Below, piece by piece: positions 35,700 to 49,840 of a stretch of 64,000 bases of DNA. The stretch is from Ficedula albicollis. Its lineage: Eukaryota > Chordata > Aves > Passeriformes > Muscicapidae. The notes beneath the pieces were generated by a model. That model made no database searches and was not told where the DNA came from. It saw only the letters and a program-made list of their open reading frames with translations. Location of the stretch: positions 31,587,453-31,651,452 of the forward strand of contig NC_021674.1 of assembly GCF_000247815.1 (NCBI RefSeq), in the 5' to 3' direction. Numbering within the stretch: position 1 is the stretch's first letter; each line of letters begins with the position of its first letter. The position numbers were made by a program, and so were the translations under genes.

Positions 35700-35875
35700 C
35701 CCAAGACCATAAATGAGGTGATCAACATGCGCCAAGACATTTACTTTGATTATGAAGCACTGGGGATTTGCAAATAACAAACTTCTGAGAGTTTATCTGT
35801 AGGCAAGACATAAATGTATCACTTGACATGACAAATAATCAATCATAAACTCATGGACTGCTTAACGACGTGACC
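35700..35875. promoter_or_regulatory. Conserved-element-like segment with PBX/HOX-type motif
   Basis: Non-repetitive, AT-leaning sequence with several homeodomain-type cores. ATCAATCA at 35838-35845 resembles the PBX-HOX composite site, and GCAAATAAC near 35770 resembles a POU/octamer half. CpG sits in otherwise CpG-poor sequence (AACGACG near 35865). The regulatory role is inferred from motif texture only. Confidence 0.27.
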
Positions 35876-36371
35876 AGGGTTGAAGTACCCCAGACACACG
35901 ATTGGGAATGTTACTCACTTGATTGCAGGCATGACTCCTCAGGTCCACGTGGAACCAGAAACTCAGCCAAGATCTCACCAAGCTGGCCCTAGCTGCCAAC
36001 TCCAAACCCCTTCACTTAGTCAAGTCCTCTGTGCAATACACATTTCCTGCCCTATCCCTTGCCAAAGTCCCACTTATCTGCGGCTCACCCCCAGCAGCAG
36101 ATGGAAAACATCCACAGCAAGAAGCAACGGGAAAAATCAGCTCTGGTTGGCTCCTTACCTCTCAGCACACTCCAAAATCAGTGAGCCATGCTGGCTCCCT
36201 ATCCCCGACAGTGCTGCCATCTCTCCCTTTCCATTTTAACTGCTTCACATAAGGAGTGGAAAATTCTGCAAGGGATTTAAGCTGCCGGGAACGCTGGTAG
36301 GCATTAAGCTGTGAATAACCTCTCACTTGCCTGAGTCACAAGAAACACGTTAGTGACGGAAGCAGGGTAGG
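35876..36371. other. Unique DNA, no gene seen
   Basis: No recognisable feature. Confidence 0.5.
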
Positions 36372-36920
36372 TCAGTGCCACAATGGGACACAGGCATGGA
36401 TGTCTCTGTGTGTCATGCAATGAAAAACAATACCCCACGCATTATATTTATTATATACCTTTATCAGAGCCCAAAGCAGCAAGAAGTGCCAGTCAGCAGT
36501 GCAGCACAGCTCTGCAGAGCTCCAGACACAAGGCACAAGCAGGCAGGACTCACTCCCTGGCAGGGTATCCCATGGAGCAGTGTACTGGAATTTCGTAAGC
36601 GCTGCGTGTCCCCGGCACAGGAACACGAACAAATGCCGCGTGCCCAAGGCAGCCGAGTGTGGAGGCTGCGCATTACTGCAGCTTTCATAATCACAGCTTC
36701 GTATCTCCCATGTGATAACAGACAGACAGCTGCTATGACGCAAACAGCGCCAGGTAGGGCCAAGCACCCCACAGCAAGGCATCACTGGCATTCTAGGAAC
36801 GGCTCCGGTCCTCTGCTGCCAAAACACACCACCCGCGGCACGTCCCAGTGCAGTGACACGCCAACGGGGACCTGCAACCATCTTCCTGCAGAAACAAGGA
36901 GTGCCTTCTGGGACTGACAA
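36372..36920. other. CpG-rich block, open for about 180 codons on both strands
   Basis: A plus frame of 180 codons (36375-36917) and a minus frame of 182 codons (36372-36920) overlap completely. Neither product resembles a known domain, and their coincidence argues that at most one could be real and probably neither is. CpG is enriched at 36590-36860 (about 19 in 290 bases). Read on the minus strand, the block ends with AT-rich sequence containing AATAAA (around 36450), which is reminiscent of a solo retroviral LTR. I could not find the terminal inverted TG...CA ends or target-site duplications that would confirm this. Confidence 0.25.
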
Positions 36921-37649
36921 GGAGCATGTTTTGGGGGGATTCTATGAAGTCCTGCTGGAGAAGGCCAGCAGCTGGATGAGTGTGGAGCTGCTCAGGCAAG
37001 ACCTGACACCACACAGGGTGCCTGTTGCTTATATAAAACAGCTAATAAAACTGGTTATCATCCCAGCAACTCTTGCCTTAGGTGTCAGTGGCCATGTGGA
37101 GGACACCCAAAAGCAATATACATACTGGCTTTGCTGCCCAAGGGGAGGAATGTATACTAGGAACTCAGCAGTTGGATTTTGTTGGCCGTTTCACAGATAT
37201 CTAGCAACAAATGTGGAGCAAAGCTCTTTTCAAAAGGCACTTAAGCATGTGTGGATTAAAGTTCAGCATGTGTGTGTGTACTGTCCTAGATCATATCCAC
37301 TGCAATCTCCAGGCCTGCGTCTGGAGAGGCTTTGTTGGCGGAAGGTGTCTTAATGCAAAATGCCACCTACTGAGAATAGGCTTTTGCTGGGGTCTCCTGC
37401 CTGAGTGGAGGACATGCAAGCCAATGTACAGAAATAGAGAATTACCCCAGCAGGTGTACAAGCTCCAAACATTTTTAGTCACACTCATCAGGAAAAAACA
37501 AAACACACCCAACAACCTCTTACAGCTGCATCTTGCTCACAGACTTTTGTGAAACAGCCTAGAAGGCACACAAAAGAGACATACTCATGCTCTGCCTGCT
37601 GAGGACAGACGCATTCCTTCATTCCTTAGGTTGAAAATACACTGTGGTG
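36921..37649. other. Unique DNA, no gene seen
   Basis: Chance frames only; the longest (166 codons, 36853-37353) has no recognisable domain. Confidence 0.5.
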
Positions 37650-38075
37650 TATTTATTCGCAACCAAAAGCATGACAGGAAAGGCCTCAGTGAAAATTCAC
37701 CCAAGGAAATTGTAAAAGAACATTACAAGTACCAGGGGCATCAAATGAAAGCGCACAGTTGGATGTGTCTGTTTACACAACAGGTAGTGACACTGTGGAA
37801 GTCCTTGCCACAGGATGCTGTGGATACTACAAGTTCACAGGGTTTAAAAACAGCAAAAAAGAAAAAAAAAATGTGGAAAGAGAACAAAAAATACAACAAA
37901 GGTCTGCCTCAGAAACTCTCTGAAATTACAAACTGTGGGACATGGGGGAACATTTGGGAGATGTATCGCTATGCATTTGCCTTCAAGTAATGGTCTTTGC
38001 ATGTGTTATCAGCCACTGCTGGAGACAGGCTGCTGGGCTCCAAGAACCCTTGGTGTGACATGACACAGCTGTTCC
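37650..38075 (+). mobile_element. Old, decayed CR1 LINE fragment with 3' end
   Basis: GTGGAAGTCCTTGCCACAGG at 37795-37814 and CTGCTGGAGACAGGCTGCTG near 38016 match two consecutive landmarks of the 3' portion of old CR1 subfamilies, in plus orientation and in the right order. Between them the usual A-rich spacer has expanded to poly-A and lysine codons (about 37850-37910). Upstream similarity (ACCAGGGGCATCAAATGAAA near 37731) fits the same element. The coding frame is lost. Confidence 0.68.
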
Positions 38076-41089
<3,014 letters not shown>

Positions 41090-42009
41090 AAAATCTGAGG
41101 GAGTGGCTGATATACCAGAAGGCTTTGCTGCCACTCAGCAGGACCTCAATAGGCTGGAGAATTGGCCAGAGAGAAACCTGGTGAGGTTCAATAAGGGCAA
41201 GTGCAGGATCCTGCACCTGGGGAGAAATAACCCCAAGTGCCTGCCCAGACTGGGGGCTGACCTACTGGAGAGCAGCTCTGTGGAGAAGGACCTGGGGGTC
41301 CTGGTGGGTGACAAGTTGTCCATGAGCCAGCAGTGCCCTCACGGCCAGGAGGGACAGTGGTGTCCTTGCATTGGGAATAGTGCAGCCAGCAGGTCGAGCC
41401 CTGCTGAGGCACATCTGGAATGCTGTGTCCAGTTCTGGGCTCCTCAACACAAGAAACAAAAGGAGATATTAGAGAGGGTCCAAGGGATGACACAAAGAGG
41501 ATGAGGAGTCTGGAGCATCTCTTATGAGGAGAGACTGCAGGACCTGGGCCTGTTCAACCTGGAGAAGAGAAGACTGAGAAGGATCTCATTAATGCATTTA
41601 AACCTCTCTAAGGAAGGGGCCAAGAGGATGGTGCCAGCCTCTTTTCAGTGGTGCCCAGCAACAGGATGAGGAGCCATAAACTGAAACACAAAAAGTTCCA
41701 TCTCAGCATGAGGAAGAACTTCTTTCCACTGAAGGTGGCAGGCTGGAACAAGCTGCTCAGGAAGGTTGTGGGGTCTCCCTCTCTGAAGACATTCAAAATC
41801 CACCTGGACTCATTCCTGGGCAACCTGCTTTTGGTGACCCTGCCATGGTTGGACTGGATGATCTCCAGAGGTTCCTTCCAACATTAAAAATTCTGTGTGA
41901 TTCTGTGCGATCTGGTCAGTGGTCCCACATGCAGGCAAGCCTTCCTTCCAACATTAAAAATTCTGTGAGATTCTGTGTGATCTGGTCAGTGGTCCCACAT
42001 GCAGGCAAG
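41090..42009 (+). mobile_element. CR1 LINE, plus strand, ORF2 C-terminus and 3' UTR
   Basis: The frame at 41103-41504 encodes the recognisable CR1 ORF2 segment after the reverse-transcriptase catalytic core. It contains FNKGKCRILHLGRNNP, then a VEKDLGVLVGDKLSMSQQC block, and ends with frame loss. The 3' UTR follows, with landmarks such as GGAGAAGAGAAGACTGAGAA, AGGAAGAACTTCTTTCC and GGTTGGACTGGATGATCTCC (41848). It finishes in an ATTCTGTG-type short repeat near 41890. The element is 5'-truncated at about 41090, so the reverse-transcriptase core is missing and it cannot move by itself. The last 69 bp, with its GATCTGGTCAGTGG flank, are repeated immediately (41873-41941 and 41942-42009). Confidence 0.95.
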
Positions 42010-42571
42010 CACACAAGAAACAAAAGGAGATATTAGAGAGGGTCCAAGGGATGCCACAAAGAGGATGAGGAGTCTGGAGCATCTCTTATGAGGAGAGACT
42101 GCAGGACCTGAGCCTATTCAACCTGGAGAAGAGAAGACTGAGAAGGATCTCATTAATGCATTTAAACCTCTCTACCTGGGCCTGTTCAACCTGGAGAAGA
42201 GAAGACTGAGAAGGATCTCATTAATGCATTTAAACCTCTCTAAGGAAGGGGCCAAGAGGATGGTGCCAGCCTCTTTTCAGTGGTGCCCAGCAACAGGATG
42301 AGGAGCCATAAACTGAAACACAAAAAGTTCCATCTCAGCATGAGGAAGAACTTCTTTCCACTGAAGGTGGCAGGCTGGAACAAGCTGCTCAGGAAGGTTG
42401 TGGGGTCTCCCTCTCTGAAGACATTCAAAATCCACCTGGACTCATTCCTGGGCAACCTGCTTTTGGTGACCCTGCCATGGTTGGACTGGATGATCTCCAG
42501 AGGTTCCTTCCAACATTAAAAATTCTGTGTGATTCTGTGCGATCTGGTCAGTGGTCCCACATGCAGGCAAG
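42010..42571 (+). mobile_element. Duplicated 3' part of the same CR1
   Basis: From ACACAAGAAACAAAAGGAG at 42010 the sequence returns to what was read at 41448 and repeats the CR1 through to its 3' tail and flank. An extra 70-bp internal duplication (block ending CATTTAAACCTCTCTA, at about 42104 and 42175) makes the later part offset by 632 rather than 562 bases. Only a few substitutions distinguish the copies (for example GATGACAC versus GATGCCAC), so this is a duplication of one insertion, not two independent insertions. Confidence 0.93.
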
Positions 42572-44751
42572 CCAGCGGCAGCACTACTGTGATCTACAGC
42601 TCCCTGTGCCTGCAAGCTCCTCATGCTGCTCTTATTCCAGCAAACCCAGTGCTAACCATATGCTACAGTTTCCCATCTGCTGCAAACTCCATCCCAAGCT
42701 CATGCCTCCAAAGCTGCCAGGGATTTGTATCCCAAAGCTCAGGGAGCAGCTCCTGCTTTTTGTACTGGCTCTTTTGGCCTAAATGCAAACTGAAGCTCCA
42801 GCAAGAAATGCACTGTCTTTGAATGAACCAAAAGGAAATCTCAGCCCAACTCAGAACCCACAAAGGAGAGGCAAAGGACCCAGATCTCTGAGTTACCCTC
42901 TCATCTTCTCTCCCCTCCTGCCCTAAACAGGATGGTCAAAAAGGAACATGGTGATTTATTAGTGCAGCTCCTGTTCTGCAAAGAGGCCCTGGGTGCAGAA
43001 CTGCTGAGCTCAGCTGAAACTGGGCATCTCCCACAAGCAGCAGGGACAGGGAAATTTGTGTCAGCTGAGGAGTGACCCTGCTTCACGGCATCCAGCTGTT
43101 TCCCTTCCCGCCTGAGACAGCGCAAGCCAGCCTACCCACTTCCCTCCCCCAAACCGACTGTCACATTTGTCACAGACTGCATTGGCCTCAATAGTTAGGT
43201 GTCACGTAGCCAGCAGCCCATACGGGAAGATCTTACATAACTCAGACAAATGGGACAAGGTCAACGCCAAGCCCGAGCTCCTCCTGCAGAAGACCCCATA
43301 CCAAGAGGTTCTCACAGCCCTCCTGCAGCATGGGGGGCTGTCGGGTATGAGGGGAAGCAGGGGCTGCCGGGGAGCCCTGGCCACTGTCCACAGGCAGATC
43401 AAAGGGCACTGCTGACACGTGCAGCAAGGGATTCCTGGTAGGATTTGCAGGTCTGGAATTTGCCATGCTCAGTCACTAACCAGCAGTGCCAGATCAGGTG
43501 AGATGGTTTAGTGAAACCACAGGTGTGGCCCTTTGTCTGTGCCCAGTGTCTGGCACAGTGGAGTTTTACCTGTGTTACCTCACATTCCCTGTGCCTGTTC
43601 ATTCAGGTTCCTCTCTCTATTTTTAAACAAGGTGTTTAGTGTCACCCAGTCAGGAAAATTACCAGCGGCAGCACTACTGTGATCTACAGCTCCCTGTGCC
43701 TGCAAGCTCCTCATGCTGCTCTTATTCCAGCAAACCCAGTGCTAACCATATGCTACAGTTTCCCATCTGCTGCAAACTCCATCCCAAGCTCATGCCTCCA
43801 AAGCTGCCAGGGATTTGTATCCCAAAGCTCAGGGAGCAGCTCCTGCTTTTTGTACTGGCTCTTTTGGCCTAAATGCAAACTGAAGCTCCAGCAAGAAATG
43901 CACTGTCTTTGAATGAACCAAAAGGAAATCTCAGCCCAACTCAGAACCCACAAAGGAGAGGCAAAGGACCCAGATCTCTGAGTTACCCTCTCATCTTCTC
44001 TCCCCTCCTGCCCTAAACAGGATGGTCAAAAAGGAACATGGTGATTTATTAGTGCAGCTCCTGTTCTGCAAAGAGGCCCTGGGTGCAGAACTGCTGAGCT
44101 CAGCTGAAACTGGGCATCTCCCACAAGCAGCAGGGACAGGGAAATTTGTGTCAGCTGAGGAGTGACCCTGCTTCACGGCATCCAGCTGTTTCCCTTCCCG
44201 CCTGAGACAGCGCAAGCCAGCCTACCCACTTCCCTCCCCCAAACCGACTGTCACATTTGTCACAGACTGCATTGGCCTCAATAGTTAGGTGTCACGTAGC
44301 CAGCAGCCCATACGGGAAGATCTTACATAACTCAGACAAATGGGACAAGGTCAACGCCAAGCCCGAGCTCCTCCTGCAGAAGACCCCATACCAAGAGGTT
44401 CTCACAGCCCTCCTGCAGCATGGGGGGCTGTCGGGTATGAGGGGAAGCAGGGGCTGCCGGGGAGCCCTGGCCACTGTCCACAGGCAGATCAAAGGGCACT
44501 GCTGACACGTGCAGCAAGGGATTCCTGGTAGGATTTGCAGGTCTGGAATTTGCCATGCTCAGTCACTAACCAGCAGTGCCAGATCAGGTGAGATGGTTTA
44601 GTGAAACCACAGGTGTGGCCCTTTGTCTGTGCCCAGTGTCTGGCACAGTGGAGTTTTACCTGTGTTACCTCACATTCCCTGTGCCTGTTCATTCAGGTTC
44701 CTCTCTCTATTTTTAAACAAGGTGTTTAGTGTCACCCAGTCAGGAAAATTA
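42572..44751. repeat. Tandem duplication of a 1,090-bp unit, copies appear identical
   Basis: CCAGCGGCAGCACTACTGTG begins copies at 42572 and 43662, and both end in GTCACCCAGTCAGGAAAATT. I saw no difference between the copies on reading line by line, and all frames recur with a constant offset of 1,090. The unit carries no recognisable gene; the small ORFs (up to 101 codons) are overlapping and domain-free. The left copy joins directly to the duplicated CR1 flank (CATGCAGGCAAGC), so this and the CR1 duplications form one complex. Either a very recent duplication or an assembly duplication. Confidence 0.97.
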
Positions 44752-46959
44752 CTCTGTGCCTTCAGGAATAGAAGCTATACCTTATGTCTGCTTTGCTCCA
44801 TCCCAGGGGAGTCCCTCAAGGGTGTTACCATTTAGCAGCCATCAGTGCTGCTCCTTCATGCACCAGGATTTCTGCTACATCTGCTCTGAGTCTGCAAAAC
44901 CTGCATTTTTGGGAAACTCACTGAAGGAAAGACAAAAAGAGAGGAAAGCACAGGGAGAAAAGGGAGCAGGATTGTGTGTTTTACATTTTCATGGAAAAAG
45001 AGGGAGGATAAAACACACAGTCTGGGGAGATGGGCCAGGGAGACTGGGTGCTGCGGGCAGCACTAGGGGAGGTCAACAGCCGGACAGTGCCGGGCCAGGA
45101 TTTGGGAGCACTGGCCTCAGGAACAGGGACAGATACCAGCTGGGAAGGACAGATCTGAAGAGGGGCCTGCCCCATGCAACAGGGAGAAGAGAGTGGTCGG
45201 GGGCAGAGGCACACAAATTAGGAAAAGTTTTGTGATAATGTGGGTTTTCTGTGCTTTCACTGAAGGAAGAAAATTTTCAGGACTTGCCTAGAAAAGAAAG
45301 ACAGTCTTGGTGGTTTCAGAGAAAAGCTTAGATTGTGTCCCAAGAGGAATTTTTAGGGTAAGTGTTTAGAAGTGGGGAAGGAGAAGGGCTGTTAAATACA
45401 AATACTTTTCTTTACTAATATTTTTGCTTATTCAATTTGTTGTGCACTTCAAGCTGGCAACTTTAAGAGCCAGTAGGCAGGGTGGCTGTTCTCTGGTCAC
45501 TTTTGCCTTGCTGGAAAATGCACTGGAGCTGCAGCACTGCTCCAGCTCTGAGGCCCATGCTGCTTGGGGTCCAGCCCCACAGCAAGCCTAGTGCCTCCAT
45601 CTCACTTCCCTCTCCTGCATCCCAAATGTCCCTCTCTGCTTCAGGGAGCATTGGCTGCTTCGTGCAGACCCCTTTCACACCACCACACATTGCCATGTTG
45701 TGTTCTGAAGAGCCCAGAAAGCAAGTCTGCAGTGTGGTGATGACTTAGTGTCCTGGTGCCACTAACCCTGACCCATATGGGGACAGGAGGCCAGCTACAG
45801 GTGTCCATCACCTGGAGGAAGCAGTCTGTGAGGAGTGTTTTTATCACGTGTGGAGAAGGAAAACCACAGTATCAGCTGGAGGCCAAGAACAACAGCCGGT
45901 AGAGGAGGAATTCATTAAGAGAAAAGTCAAGAGAAGCAAAGTGTGTTTATGTAAAGGCAGAGCCAGCAGCAAGCCATCCTGCAACCTGCAGCCACAGAGG
46001 GTCAGGGCTGGAGCCGTGCCCACCCAGCTGCTCCCACACCAGCCATCTCCTCAGCTGGGCTGTCCTGGCACATGGCAACCCTCCTGCCCCCTCTCTGTTG
46101 GTCTGCAGGGCTCCAGCAGAGGGGCTTCACCGATCTTGATGTTTTCACACCCTCCAGTGTCATCATTTGTTGCTGGGTTTTGGGCACTCAGGCACCAGTG
46201 GGCCCTGGAGCAAGTGGGTGGTTTTCCAGAGCCCAAGGCTCCACAGGGGACACACACCCCTGCTCCTCATGGCTTCCTGGCTTAGCATCCCCTCTGGCAT
46301 GCAGGCCAGCAAGTTCCCAGCAAAACAGTTGGAACAGACTTCAAAAGGATTTACAGTGAGCAACCTTTCTATCTCTTGATCCTCTCAGCTGTACACTGGA
46401 TTAGGGGCTGGCTGAAGCCTGGAGCCCCCAGTCTGAGGCTCGCTCCCCTCGTTCTCTGGGGATGCACCAAGGACCTGCTTACCCCAAGTCCCACACCCTC
46501 TGTTTCTCATGCTGGCCTGAGGCAAGTTCTGCCCTGTGTCAATGGCCTTTTCTGGACTCTGGCTATTGGGGCACAGGGGCCCCCACAAGGGCGTGGGATG
46601 GGTTTGCCCACTATGATACAGCCTGGTAAGGCTCAGCAAGGCAACAGTGTCTTCTGCATCTTGGGACTGCCATTAGGGCTGCCCCAGGCAGAGGCCAGGA
46701 GGAGGGAATTAGCCCAAACCTTGTATTCCCTGACTGTTTTTGCCAAGACTTTTTCCAAAAGGTGGGGATGGGATCCAAGGTGGAGTCACTTCATGAGGAC
46801 AGGAAACTGCTCAAGCAAAGTTCACACTGCAAAAGTGGAGATATTTAGCAATCACCCAAAAAAAAAAAAAATGTAGCCAGTAGCCAGCGTAGTGGACAGG
46901 GTTACTGCAGGCCAGAACACCAGGGCTTCACTCCAAAGTGGAGGAGAAGGGCTGAGAGG
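44752..46959. other. Unique DNA, no gene seen
   Basis: Frames up to 168 codons occur (44729-45235, 46376-46876) but show no recognisable domain and overlap minus-strand frames. Confidence 0.5.
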
Positions 46960-47115
46960 CAGCGTAGAAGCAGCAGAGCAAGGGTCGAGGAAACAGGGTG
47001 TGGAAGCAACACTGCTGCACTTAAAGCCCACTTTTACCACTGACTGCCTGCAGGGCTTTGTGTAAACCTCCTTTGTGCCTCAGCCTACTCCTACAAAACA
47101 GAGAGGGGAAAAAAG
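46960..47115 (+). repeat. MIR SINE remnant
   Basis: CCACTTTTACCACTGACTGC (about 47030) followed by TTGTGTAAACCTCCTTTGTG and CCTCAGCCTACTCCTACAAA (about 47079) closely follows the MIR core and 3' order ('ccacttactagctgtgtgacc', 'cttaacctctctgtgcctca', 'gtttcctcatctgtaaaatg'). The element is plus-oriented, diverged and has no intact tRNA-like head. Confidence 0.6.
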
Positions 47116-47315
47116 TGCCGCGACTTCCAAGGGGAGGTGAAGGTGTCGTGTTTAGAGAGCTGCCGAAAAAAGGAGAGGGCTCCAATCTGCCACTGCAAGT
47201 GATGGATCCATTAGGCTCTCCTGGAACGTTTGCTGAGCCTTGGGCTCCCATCACACTCTCCCCACAGCTGGGCTAGCCAGTGCTTTGGGGGGACTGCACT
47301 GGGAGGTGCTGGGTA
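47116..47315. other. Unique DNA
   Basis: No recognisable feature. Confidence 0.45.
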
Positions 47316-47530
47316 ATCACTGGACAGTCACCACTGCTGCCAGTGCCGCTTGAGCTTGTTTGTTTTCCTTAATCCCAAGAGGCAGCATCTCTGACATGGC
47401 AGCAGCGTGATTAACAAGATCCAGCATTGCTGTCACAAGCATGTAATTATAGGTTTCCTGTGTCACTCCTGCTGGGAGGTCAGTGACTTGCCCTCCCTCA
47501 CTCCAGCAGAGTGAAGCCGCCAACTCCCAT
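47316..47530. promoter_or_regulatory. Conserved-element-like segment with protein-like minus frame
   Basis: The plus strand has texture typical of conserved developmental elements, with homeodomain cores (GCGTGATTAACAAGATCC near 47406 and CATGTAATTATAGG near 47440). The minus strand is open for 68 codons (47317-47523) with a natural-looking product (GVTQETYNYMLVTAMLDLVN, then a short alanine-rich end). A CCCAG acceptor-like site lies about 40 bp inside the minus frame. I recognise no protein family. Either a non-coding enhancer or a short unidentified exon is possible; I favour the former. Confidence 0.27.
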
Positions 47531-49649
47531 CTGCCTCTTAACCCCCTGCCCAGCTCCAGCCTCCAGCCTCCAAAGCCCTGGTGAGAGTAGGGACAGCAGG
47601 CTGTGAGGGGTCAGGGAAACCCAGAGCAAAGAGTTGGGCAACCAGGAAGAATGGAGAAATGGGGGCTTAAAAGGCAGACCATAGAGCATCCTGCCCCTTG
47701 CAGGTACCCAGTACCCTTAAGTTTGCCCACAAGGCTTTGTAGCATAGTGGCACATGTGGAGGCAGCTCAGCAGCTGCCAAGAAGGGCTCTGCCTTTCAAG
47801 AGAGGGTGTCTGGTGCATTTTGGGAGGCTGTCCTTCAGACCCCACAGCAGTGGGAACTGCCTGTTCGAGGGAGACCTTGGTGCCAGGGAGATGGGAAACA
47901 TTCTCCTAATGAGCGCAGGGGCCTGCTGGAAGTCAATATGAGGACTGCACTACCCACAGATGCAGAAAAGTGGAAACTGTGGCCTGTTGCCCCTCCCACG
48001 ATCCTTTTAAGACATCACCATACATCTGAGACCATCCTGAGAGGCCTGGGTAATCTTTCCCATCCCCTACATCCTCTGCCTACAAGTATATAATGTATGG
48101 GAGCTTTGCCACAGTTTGCCCGTGTTCTCCCAAAGGCACTGCAAAATCATTCAGGAGGCCCCAAAGGAATCATCCTGCTCTTCAACATGCATGTTTGCCT
48201 TGCAACTAGCAGGCTGGTGAGGGAAGCAGAGAGGAGCTGCTCTCACCAGATCAGTTTCTGAAGCTGTTGTACATGGGATTATCTGCAAATCGCAGTGGAG
48301 AAGGACCTGCTGCTGGCCTGTCAGAATAAGAAGAGTTTTTGTGCTGCATTTGCTCCTGGAGAAGGCCAGGTTTCCTCAAGCTCTGTTTGTTTAGTAACCC
48401 CTACAGAAGGGTTTCCATCACATAGCCTCCTTTATTAATGCTGGCAATCATCTGCAGCCAGCTGTTGCCCAGCTGTCAGAGCTGGTATAGTATGGGAATC
48501 CCTCCACAGAGAGCCACATCTCCTTACAGACCTGGGCTCCAAAAGAGACTTAAGGAAGAGCCTGGGAGGATATGGCAGCAGCCTGTTTAGTGGGGTTACT
48601 GGTACAAGCAGACACAGCCAACCTCAGCTCTTAGCCACACAACAAACTGCAGCTCAGCTGTACCCCAGGCTGGCTGTGTCCCCACAGCAGCCAGTATGAA
48701 TGCTCACCCTTGGCAGGAGCAAATCACTTCTGTCTGAGGAGCTGCTGCATGGCCACCAGTTCTGAGCCGAGCTCTCTCCAAAGCCCTGCATGCTGTTGTA
48801 TTTAGATGGGGGCCAAAGCCCAGACTTGTGCGTTCAGGCCAAAACAGATTGGCACGTCATATGTAAAGCTAGCTGTGAAACTGAGTCTCAGTTCTTCCCT
48901 TACTGATCCCAAGTATAGGCATCTAGTGAGGCATACCTTCCAGAAGGTAATCCAGTTTCAATCCAAAGACATCAAGAAACAAAGAAGCCGCTATTACCCA
49001 CAACAGAGTGCTCCAGCAAAGAGTTGAAGAATTCTGCCTTCATCCCAGTTTGGATTCGGCTAGCATGACCTTAAGAAGCAGGCAAACCCTACATGAGTTG
49101 TGTTTTTTCACCTAGCACAGTTACCAAGAGCTTCAGTCTTGAAGTAACTGCTGTATAAACCTGCATGGGAGCAGAGAGTGGGGATTTTTGTTGCATTAAA
49201 AGGTAAACAAGCCTCATCCATAAAAAGTGCTTGAGCAGGGGCACAATCTAGAACCTCACAGACAGAGAGGAAGGGCTTTCTAATTCATATCAGAAGCCAT
49301 CCCAGCCACAAGCCATTGCTCAAATAATCAAGATTTCTCTGACACAGAAAACCAAGGTGCACAGAGGTCCTTCAAGTGAAGGCTCCCAGAAGCAGCCTCA
49401 CATCACAAAAAACTGCAGCTAATGCACAAGCTTAGGGGTCACTGGGTGACTTAGCTATAAAGATACTTCTTCAAGGGGCAGCACAAAGCTAGCAGTGGGA
49501 GTGCAGAGACAAACTGAAGGAGGCATGAGGCAGCTGTGTGGATCCTGCCAACCATCCTTCCCACTTCCTCCACAGGGAGCAGAGGGGAATGCTGCAGCAT
49601 GCTGGCCTGTGGTGAGGATTACTGCTGAAATCCTCAGTGCATGCCCCAC
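47531..49649. other. Unique DNA, no gene seen
   Basis: Short chance frames only. Confidence 0.5.
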
Positions 49650-49840
49650 GTAGCTGGTCCACTCACTGATACAGACCTCTGCACAGACAAGGCTTCTATA
49701 AGTAGCTATCTTTCTCCTGACCACTTGCACAGCCAGTCCCTGAATGTAGCTGGTCCACTCACTGATACGGACCTCTGCACAGACAAGGCCTCCATGAGTA
49801 GCTATCTTTCTCCTGACCACTTGCACAGCCAGTCCCTGAA
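49650..49840. repeat. Two-copy tandem duplication, 96-bp unit
   Basis: GTAGCTGGTCCACTCACTGA starts units at 49650 and 49746, each ending in CAGCCAGTCCCTGAA. There are about four differences (ATACAGACC versus ATACGGACC, GGCTTCTATAAG versus GGCCTCCATGAG). Confidence 0.95.

Noticed and set aside
42477..43912. Repeated small ORFs in both 1,090-bp copies, which could look like a gene pair
   Set aside because: Identity of the frames follows from the DNA duplication; the products have no domain and frames overlap on both strands.
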